The notes under the pieces are model-generated. The model was not told the origin of the DNA and did no database searches. It worked only from the letters and a program-made list of their open reading frames with translations. Both the position numbers and the translations under genes were made by a program. This document shows positions 56,110 to 64,000 of a stretch of DNA of 64,000 bases, piece by piece. The stretch's first letter is position 1. Each line of letters starts with the position of its first letter. The DNA is taken from NCBI GenBank assembly GCA_012064385.1, contig QRDG01002511.1, positions 372,001-436,000 of the forward strand. Direction: 5' to 3'. The stretch is from Puccinellia tenuiflora. Its lineage: Eukaryota > Streptophyta > Magnoliopsida > Poales > Poaceae.

Positions 56110-56797
56110 GCCTAACCCCGAGCATGTCATATGCTATCTGTTCCAATTTCTTATTGAATTCTACTACTAAATCGTCCATATTGGCCGATTGAATCGGACT
56201 AGGAGTAGAATTGGTCGCAGGGCCGGGTTGCATCCAAGGAGCCGAATTTGGATTCGGCATTGACTCGCAACCCCGAAATTGCACCGCTGGTCCCGTCTGA
56301 CCTGCCGGGTAGGGCGAACTTCGGATCGGAGTCGGACAAGGTAATGCGCTAAAAACCTGGTTTTCCCTGTTCGGGTTCATCGGTTGTGTGTCCGATGTTT
56401 GGCCCTGAACGGTGTTTTTCTTAGCCCCTTCATGTTCCAGCACGGCATTATAAACAGTGTTTGTTCCTTGCGAAATATAAAACTAGATCTCGGCTAATTG
56501 CTCGGAAGAAAAAACACTGTTACTTACAGTAGGTATGTCGGCATTTATGCTCAGAGGTACATATTCCGGTTCCTTGATCGGCGTGGTTTTGCCTTGCCGA
56601 TCCAACTTGAAGCTGGCCATGTACAACTCCTCATCTTCTTGCTCCCGCTTGAGTCGCAGTGCCTCGAACTCCTCGCTTCTCTTCTTCTTCCACTCGTTCA
56701 AGCCTTGGCGTTGTTCCTCCGACAAATCCTTGATGGTAGGCCTGATGATGTTGTCGGTGGTGATGTCAGACGGATCTGTAGCCTTGGAACCGGTCAT
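56110..56797 (-). pseudogene. Gypsy gag N-terminal fragment
   Basis: ATG at 56797 (MTGSKATD). Homologous to the first ~230 residues of the complete copy (EEFEALRLKREQEDEEL, ANMDDLVVEFNKKLEQIAYD). An in-frame TAG near 56483 interrupts it, and it is cut off at 56110. Confidence 0.85.
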
Positions 56798-56848
56798 TGC
56801 TGTCCGATTTAGGTTAAAAATCGTCCCCAGCGGAGTCGCCAAAAAGTG

Positions 56849-57799
56849 TGTTGCGATAAAAACGCGTCACACGAACACGTCCTCGTGTACCCACGGAGCC
56901 GGGGGAGGTACTCCGCAACTCGCCCCGTAGGAGGCCGACTTGTAGCGCGATACGCAAGACAACAAGCCGGCGCTTTTAGAACCAGACGCCCCAGCCCCTC
57001 GGGAGGGACCCCATCGGAGGAAGCCGGCGACGATTGGCTGAGTTAAGCCGGGTTTGACCGCTCTCAACTCGGTTGTCGATATTCGATGAACTCGTGCGAA
57101 GTCGCCGAATAACGGAAGCAGGAACAAGAGTTGGAGGGTAAAAAGTAGGGTTTGTATTGATTGTCGATTGTTTGCTTAATTTCAATAGGCTGTCACCTCC
57201 TACATATATATAGTGAGGCGGCTGGACTTTTCGTACAAGCAATTGTACCTCTACACGGATTACAACTCATGAAATAGGTCGGTTTTTACTTCTAAGCTAG
57301 GTAAAACTCCCGGTCGGGTTCGTGCTGGACATCTCCGATCCTTGAAAAGTCACCCTTTGTCTTCCGGGTTGAACCCGAACTCCTTCTGGTGCTACTGACT
57401 TCTGTTTTGGGCTTTGGCAAGTATTAAACTTCCTCACGTCTGGCTCCTCTGATGCGGCTTCTGGAATCTTCAGGAATCTTCGAGTCTAACCTGCACCGGG
57501 TCCCAGGTTCTGCCTGCAACCGAGTCAACTTCTGCCGGGTCGTCATCCCAGGTCCTCTCCGAGTCATCTATTTCCTTTCGAGTGAGCTTGAACTGGTGAC
57601 CCGATTTCTGACTAAATCGGGTTGATTTCCGCAAGGTTGACTTCTGCCGGGTCTTCATTTTCTTGAATGAACTTGAACCCGGGCTGTGGCTAAGCCGATT
57701 TCAGGCTAAGCCGGATTGGCTCCTGCCGGGTCGCCACCGAGTCGCCATTTCCTCCTGAATGAGCTTGAACCCGGGACCTGCCAAAAATGGGTGCTAACA
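56849..57799 (-). repeat. Long variant of the Gypsy LTR (951 bp)
   Basis: Same ends (TGTTG...TAACA) as the 773-bp LTRs. The terminal module CTGCCGGGTCGTCATCCC...GAGCTTGAACCCG is present as about three diverged copies (57525-57780) instead of one, explaining the extra ~180 bp. Confidence 0.85.
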
Positions 57800-58566
57800 A
57801 CCGGGATGCCCGTATTGACTCCTACATATTCAACGAAGTTCCTTTGTCTCACCGATATTACCACGATGCCGGAGATTCTTAATCTCGTATACGATTCCCT
57901 TTGTCTCACCGATATTTAACTTGCCCGAGATTCGATCGTCGATATCTCCATATCTAGTTGCATCTCGTTACCTGGCAAGTTCTCTTTACTCGTCCATAAT
58001 ATAGGATCTCCGTGATTAACACTTAATCACATGGTTGCAACCTTTTTTATGCTATATTAACGAGAGGGCCCAGAGATATCTTTTCCGTCACAAGGAAGGA
58101 CAAATCCCACTATTGATTCATGTCACCCAACAAATAACATCGAAGATACCTGAAAGCCACCTTTATAATCACCCAGTTACGAAGTGACGTTTGATGTCCA
58201 TAAAGCATTCCTCCAGTAAACGGGAGTGACATAATCTCATGGTCTAAGGAAACTATACTTGGCATATACTAAAAGCGTTGACAATGAAACTGAGTGACAC
58301 GATCATTTGCAACTCTTTATTATCGGGTCTTGTCCATCACATCATTACTCCTAATGATATGACTACATTATCAAGTGACTATAACAAGTCCATGGTTAGG
58401 AAACTCTAACCATCTCTTGACTAACGAACTAGTCTAGTAGAGGCTTACTAGGGACACCTGGTTGTTTATATTCCACACATGTATTATGTTTCCAATTAAT
58501 ACAATTATAGTATGGATAATAAACTATTATCATAAACATGAATATGCCAATAAACCATTTCCAACA
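57800..58566 (-). repeat. Copia 3' LTR, truncated
   Basis: 767 bp closely matching 62645-63423 (for example AACTTGCCCGAGATTCGATC, GAGAGGGCCCAGAGATATC, TGGTTGTTTATATTCCACAC). It lacks the last ~610 bp (in element sense) of the full LTR, broken off exactly at the Gypsy LTR end. Confidence 0.88.
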
Positions 58567-58579
58567 GTCTCCCACTTGC
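58567..58579 (-). other. Copia polypurine tract
   Basis: Minus-strand GCAAGTGGGAGAC lies immediately before the 3' LTR start TGTTGG, as in BARE-like elements. Confidence 0.75.
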
Positions 58580-58755
58580 ACTAGAGTCAATAATCTAGTT
58601 TACATTTTCTCGATCCAACACTCACAGTGTTTCACACTCATGGAGTCTCAGTGCTGATCATGTTTGCTCGTGGAAGAGGTTCTGTCCGTGTTCTGTACTA
58701 TACAGTTCTTTATGTTCTTTGCAAAACATTAATGTCACCTAAGTTGACATTACTT

Positions 58756-58820
58756 TATCATCACATGATAAACCTTATATCATCACATGATAAACCTTAT
58801 ATCATCACATGATAAACCTC
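58756..58820. repeat. Short tandem repeat in the Copia interior
   Basis: Three 21-bp copies of ATCATCACATGATAAACCTTAT type, each containing the palindrome ATCATGTGATGAT-like core. Confidence 0.75.
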
Positions 58821-60178
58821 ATCATCATATGACGAATATAATATATTTGGTTACAGAGTGAGACTTTCGTTTCCCTTTTATGCCTACATGACGTATGATC
58901 AGTCAAAAGAACTTTCACATAGCATGTGCACACGGAACTCACTCAATCTTGAAACAAAATTTCTCAAACCACAATATTATATCTTTTAATCCTTGAATTA
59001 ATCATATACCCCTATATGTTGTAGACTCATAAATCGACAGTGCTATACTTTTCACTTCGATATTCTGATCATGCTTTCGCTGCGCTTCTGCCTTTATGAG
59101 ATTTCCAATCTAGTTTGGTGTCATGACTTCAAACAAGTCTACCAATCTCTAGATTCAATTATATCATCTCTATGTTGAAATGACTCCTCATTTTAACGCG
59201 TTCTTCTAACCAAGAACTTCGGTCACATTTCGTCAAATACAAAATTATGGTTCTTATATGTTTAGGCCTATGAACAATTCATAGCGAATACTAACATATC
59301 CTCCAACCATTATTTTGTATCGAAAATAAACTTTATGTTTCACCTATCTTTAACAAGTAATGAACACTTCTTCACTTGTTCCATTTTGAACTCATTCAAA
59401 AAAATTAGGCTAAACATCCTGACTCATTTATCGATAAAATACGCATCTATCTCCATAGATATTTGACTTTCAAATTAACTTCACAAGTTATGCATTTGGT
59501 TCCTGAAATAATTACAACATTTATGAAATCTCCATTTCATATAAACAAGGTGTTGTAAACTTCCACTCAAATATACACCATACACATATTAAATTGTGAA
59601 ACCACTTTGGCTCCCACTCAGAAATATGTTATCCTTCTATTTGACCATGATTAACTAGCCCCCACTCAAACATATGTCACCACATATTTTGATCATGGAA
59701 AATAGTTTATGCTCTAACTTAATATATGTCACCACATATTTTAATTAGATCCCACTCAGTTTCTCATGCACTTTCTCGATATTTTGGACACCTCCAAAAT
59801 TCTCAATTAACTTTTAAAATTCGAGAACTCATATACGAACACTAGTACTTTGCTAGCTTTATCTTTAACATGAATAACCGTCTCACAAACCGAGACACAC
59901 TAATTTAAAGATCACACTTAATTCAATTACAAAAACTCATTCTAATCCTCTAATCAAAAATGATAAATGTAGAAGTAGAACATCGCCAGCATCAACTCCT
60001 TGATTGCCACTATCCCGCGATATTCACTCAGTCCCTCCATGCACTTCTAAACGGCAGGCCCTGATTTCATAAAACAGCACAAGTATCAAATACTTAGCTC
60101 ACCACAAGTGTAAACGGGACATAAAACGTTTACAACTTGTATATCATTATATACCTTCTGCATTGACAACTTCTCCTG

Positions 60179-60769
60179 CTATAGGTTCCACTTCCTGACG
60201 AAGCCGAGACACAAACTCACAGAAAGTGATCGAATCCCTTCCCATGACATAGTCTCTGACATAATTCTTGAAGCTGGGGGAAGCGAGCGCAGCACCCCAT
60301 CTATCGCGAATTCATCCGTCATCAAGTAGTCCCAAACAAGCACTAGACGGTGATGAATCTCATGCATCTTCCTCAAGTGTTGTTCCAAACAAGTGTTTTC
60401 TTTCATCTTGAGTGAAAGAAACTCATTCAGATTCTCAAACCTCGCAATTCTGACTTGTGCTATGAACCTATTTTTTAGTTCATCAACAATCTCATTGGCA
60501 CGCAAGTCTTTGAATTGACTACTCAGGTCAGAATTCATGCAGGTGCACATCAACCACTCAACTTGTAAGTAAGTGGTTTCTTGGCGAAGCCATTCTATGT
60601 GCTCTTCCTCAGTTGCAGAAGCGTTGGGTTTATCTCCTATTGGTTCTTCTAGCACATCAAGCAAGTCATTGGTGTGTAGGACTTCACACAAAAGCAGGTA
60701 CCACTCGATAAAGTTTGACCCATCTAGACGCAGCTCCTCGGCCATGAAAAGACGACCATAGTCGGCCAT
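60179..60769 (-). CDS. Copia Gag-like protein (UBN2-type), truncated
   Basis: 196 codons from MADYGRLFMAEELRLDGSNFIEWY to a stop at 60179. The N-terminal W/Y region, EWLRQETTYLQVEWLMCTCMNSDL and FLSLKMKENTCLEQHLRKMHEI match the gag domain of BARE-like Copia elements. No zinc knuckle follows, and the coding region ends in non-coding sequence. The reading frame is intact over the part present, which is unusual in this window's elements. Confidence 0.75.
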   Translation of the reverse strand: MADYGRLFMAEELRLDGSNFIEWYLLLCEVLHTNDLLDVLEEPIGDKPNASATEEEHIEWLRQETTYLQVEWLMCTCMNSDLSSQFKDLRANEIVDELKNRFIAQVRIARFENLNEFLSLKMKENTCLEQHLRKMHEIHHRLVLVWDYLMTDEFAIDGVLRSLPPASRIMSETMSWEGIRSLSVSLCLGFVRKWNL

Positions 60770-62018
60770 GATCTACAAGGATTTTTGCAAAGACATCTTA
60801 GGACTTTTGTTTATGATAATTTTAGTTCATCTTTAATCAAAATTACTACATGAACTCCCACTAAACTTAACATCTATCTGATTGTTTAGTGACACACGAT
60901 CCAAATTCACTACACCACAACCGATCATCACGTGAGATGATGTAGCTTCAATGGTGAACATCACCATGTTGATCATATCGTCCATATGACTCGTGTTTAA
61001 CCTTTCGGTTCTTGTGTTCCGAGGCCATGTCTGTACATGCTAGGCTCGTCAAGGAAACCGTAGTATTTCCGCGTGTGTAAATCTGGCTTACACCCGTTGT
61101 ATGCGAACATAGAGTCTATCACACCCGATCATCACGCGGTGCTTTAAAATGACGAACTTTTGCAACGGTGCATACTAGGGGAGAACACTTTATTATCTTG
61201 ATATTAACATGAGAGATCACCTTATCATGCTACCGTCGCGATAAAATCAAAGCATAACAATAAGGTGCATAAAAGGATTAACATCACATGCAATTTAAAA
61301 TTGTGATATGATATGGCCTTTTCTTCTTGTGCCTTTTATCTCCATCTCCAAAGCACCGGCATGATCTCCATCATCACCGACATTGTGGTGCCTCCTCCAT
61401 GGTTGCCATCACCAACTATTGCAACTACAACTATTGCTACCTTAGCGATAAAGTAAAGCAAATACATGATGATTCAATGACACGCAGGTCACATAAAATA
61501 ATAGACAACCATATGGCTCCTGCCGGTTGCTGTACTCATCGACATGCAAGTCGTGAAAGATTACAAATATGATCATTGCATACATTATCACAAATCACAC
61601 ATTGACCATACCACATCACAAACCCTGCAAAAACAAGTTAGACGTCCTCTACTTTGTTTATGCAATTTTTACGTGGCTGGGGTCAACGAGATAGAACCAT
61701 TCTAATCTACGCAGAAACCACAACGGTGATATAGAAGTTGCTTATTTACTCATCCTTTTAAAGGCCTTCCATTGCAAATTGCATCTCACCATATCTAGAG
61801 AAACAGACACCCGCCAGCCACTTATGCAATACAAGTTGCATGTCAATCGTGGAACCGGTCTCTCGTGCGTGGACGAGTAAACACTAAAGTTGGTCCGGGC
61901 CGCTTCAATCCAACCATCCAACAAGATACGAAGTACACGCGAGAAGGTAGCAACAAAAATATCAACACCCACAACTCCTTGTGTTCTAATCGCACCAACA
62001 TCTACGAATAGATCTAGG

Positions 62019-62030
62019 CTCTGATACCAC
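62019..62030 (-). other. Copia primer-binding site (initiator tRNA-Met)
   Basis: Minus-strand TGGTATCAGAGC, one base inside the 5' LTR, is the standard plant Copia site complementary to the 3' end of initiator methionine tRNA. Confidence 0.88.
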
Positions 62031-62031
62031 T

Positions 62032-63423
62032 GAAGGGGTCGTTGCATAAAAAAAAAATTCCTACGTAACAAGCGGAAGAAACCCCACGATCCAGATCTAT
62101 TAGACGAAGGTAGCGAAGTGGATATCCAATCTATTACCCTTGAAGATCGAACAAACGCGTTTTGTCGGTGCAGGGGTTGGCTAGTCGATCCTCGCAACTA
62201 GACGCATCTAGTCGCAAGGAGATGCATGTATTATCCTCGAGATCCAATCCGATGAAGCACCGCAAGAGCAACACCTCAGCGGTATCCACATGTACGGCTC
62301 GATGTAGACTCCGCCTTCTTGATCCCGCAAGCAAGGAGGGAGTGGCTAGATAGATCTCAGCACCACGACGGTTGTGGTGGTGGTGATGATGGAGATCTCC
62401 CACGGACAGGGCTTCGCCAAGCCGTGCAAGAGGGAGAGAGGAGGAGGGAGGTGGCCGGCAGCTAGGGTTAGGGTGGGGTGCGGCTAGGGCAGCACTTGGA
62501 TGATGTTGTGCCGCACCCCCACACCCCCTTTTATAGGTGGCGGCCAGAGGGGAAACCCTAGCTACATCGGAGCGTTTAGTGTGCGAACCTACGGGTTCGA
62601 GAACATGCAGACATGATCAGATCAATAATCAATAGTGGGACTGGGATTCCCATATTGACTCCTACATATTCAACGAAGTTCCTTATCGATTGAACCACGA
62701 TGCCGGAGATTCTTAATCTCGTATACGATTCCCTTTGTCTCACCGATATTTAACTTGCCCGAGATTCGATCGTCGATATCTCCATATCTAGTTTCATCTT
62801 GTTACCTGGCAAGTTCTCTTTACTCGTCCATAATATAGGATCTTCGTGATTAACACTTAATCACATGGTTGCAACCTTTCTGATGCTATATTACCGAGAG
62901 GGCCCAGAGATATCTTTTCCGTCACAAGGAAGGACAAATCCCACTCTTGATTCATGTCACCCAACAAATACCATCGGAGATACCTGAAAGCCACCTTTAT
63001 AATCACCCAGTTACGAAGTGACGTTTGATGTCCACAAAGCATTCCTCCAGTAAACGGGAGTGACATAATCTCATGGTCTAAGGAAACTATACTTGGCATA
63101 TACTAAAAGCGTTGACAATGAAACTGAGTGACACGATCATTTGCAACTCTTTATTTTGGGTCTTGTCCATCACATCATTACTCCTAATGATATGACTCCG
63201 TTATCAAGTGACTATAACAAGTCCATGGTTAGGAAACTCTAACCATCTCTTTACTAACGAACTAGTCTTGTAGAGGCTTACTAGGGACACCTGGTTGTTT
63301 ATATTCCACACATGTATTATGTTTCCAAATAATACAATTATAGCATGGATAATAAACTATTATCATAAACATGAATATGCTAATAAACCATTTTATTATT
63401 GCCTCTATGGCATATTCCCAACA
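62032..63423 (-). repeat. Copia 5' LTR (1392 bp)
   Basis: Bounded TGTTGGGAATATGCC (63423) and ...CCCCTTCA (62032) on the minus strand. A CTATAAAAGGGGG box at about 62538-62525 on the minus strand is a strong TATA element. The leader downstream contains the GATCTCCATCATCACCACC region. Confidence 0.87.
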
Positions 63424-64000
63424 TTCTGCAGCTCTTCCCGGCACCCTGCCGGAGAGGGGAATCGACACCGGAGGCATCTACCCCACTATGCCTGCCTCCG
63501 AAGTGATGCGTGAGTAGTCCACCACGGGACTACAGATCTATAACAGTAGCTAGATGGTTGTTTCTCCTCCTTGTACTCCATTGTTTAGATCTTGTGAGTT
63601 ACCTATCATGATCAAGATCATATTATCTGTAATTGCTACATGATTGTGTATGCATGGATTCGATGAATTGTGGAAGTCATTGCTTTTGTCCATCTTTTTG
63701 TTGTGTTTATCTATGATCTTGCATGCTCTCCGATGCTAGTGGATGCTTTGGCCAAGTAATTATTAGTGTTGTATGAGGGAGTATTTATGCTAGATAGTGG
63801 GTTCATGCCTCTCTTGTCTGAGCTCGGGCTGACAGAAACGATTAAGACAAGAGATGTGTTGTTGCCACTAGGGAGAAAACAGCGGTATGATTTCCTTGTG
63901 TTATTTACATTGCTTACATTATGCACTTTGCTTATTGCAATGATCTGTTGCTTGCAACTTAATACTTTTGGGTGACATGCTGGATAGTGATCCCAAGGTG
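63424..64000. repeat. Unidentified Triticeae repeat remnant
   Basis: Sequence such as AGTAGCTAGATGGTTGT, TGATCTTGCATGCTCTCCGATG and GGGAGTATTTATGCTAGATAGTGGG looks like a dispersed grass retroelement interior or leader that I have met before but cannot name. No convincing protein-coding frame. Continues past the window. Confidence 0.35.

Larger units (their letters stand above)
56110..57799 (-). mobile_element. Truncated Gypsy element, same family as 1597-10309 (5' LTR and partial gag)
   Basis: Minus-strand order is LTR (57799-56849), PBS (56841-56824), then gag up to about residue 230 of the family, where it stops at 56110 against unrelated sequence. There is no second LTR. The outer LTR end touches the Copia LTR at 57800. 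Confidence 0.88.
57800..63423 (-). mobile_element. Ty1/Copia element (BARE/Angela-like LTR), gag-only, 3' LTR truncated
   Basis: Minus-strand 5' LTR 63423-62032, PBS 62030-62019, gag (60769-60179), ~1.6 kb of non-coding AT-rich DNA, polypurine tract and 3' LTR 58566-57800. LTR sequence and the TGGTATCAGAGC primer site resemble the abundant Triticeae BARE/WIS/Angela group. No protease, integrase or RT is present, so it would depend on enzymes from related elements. Confidence 0.8.

Noticed and set aside
1..64000. tRNA, rRNA or snoRNA genes
   Set aside because: I looked for tRNA A/B-box patterns and clover-leaf arms and saw none I could support; a tRNAscan run would be decisive.

Overview
This window reads as nuclear DNA of a grass of the wheat/barley tribe (Triticeae). 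Six intron-containing or GC-rich plant genes form a compact gene island (about 14.3-47.2 kb). It is flanked, and in places invaded, by nested CACTA, Gypsy, Copia, LINE, Stowaway and other repeats of the kind that fill Triticeae chromosomes. The family-level calls come from reading the translations, not from database searches.

Left flank (1-14.3 kb): the right part of a CACTA DNA transposon runs from before the window to its terminus at 11749. A Gypsy LTR retrotransposon (1597-10309) sits inside its transposase gene, flanked by the 5-bp duplication CACGC. The CACTA element is itself embedded in a decayed LINE. A palindromic MITE-like element and a long G run follow.

Gene island: (1) SAM50/OMP85 mitochondrial outer-membrane assembly factor (+, 4 exons, 532 aa). 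(2) A yellow-stripe-like metal-chelate transporter (-, 5 exons, 681 aa), convergent with SAM50. A 1.3-kb LINE-like insertion lies about 150 bp upstream of its start codon. (3) A tandemly duplicated repeat block (25.3-29.5 kb). (4) Plastid SUFB (-, 2 exons, 540 aa), sharing a 539-bp divergent promoter with (5) an internal alternative NAD(P)H dehydrogenase of NDA type (+, 8 exons, 498 aa, C-terminal SRI). (6) A RING-HC ubiquitin ligase (-, intronless, 557 aa), with a partial copy of its own 3' end on one side and of its 5' end on the other. (7) A ZNHIT3-type zf-HIT protein (-, 8 small exons, 180 aa) that single-exon ORF scans miss. So there are six protein-coding genes in total. They serve unrelated housekeeping jobs: organelle protein import, metal transport, Fe-S assembly, respiratory bypass, ubiquitination and snoRNP assembly. 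Nothing suggests one pathway, although SUFB/NDA share a promoter and YSL and SUFB both concern iron.

Right flank (47.2-64 kb): a TIR element containing a strong hairpin; an AT-rich minisatellite with about 50-bp monomers and about 200-bp higher-order periodicity; a probable 5.1-kb solo LTR/LARD; a truncated second copy of the same Gypsy family (longer LTR); a gag-only Copia element with a truncated 3' LTR; and another repeat remnant at the window end.

I found no clearly new biological system. The observations I would follow first are the insertion into the YSL leader/promoter, the SUFB-NDA divergent promoter with two G-boxes, the RING gene bracketed by its own fragments, and the duplicated block in which one copy preserves the empty site of a transposon.
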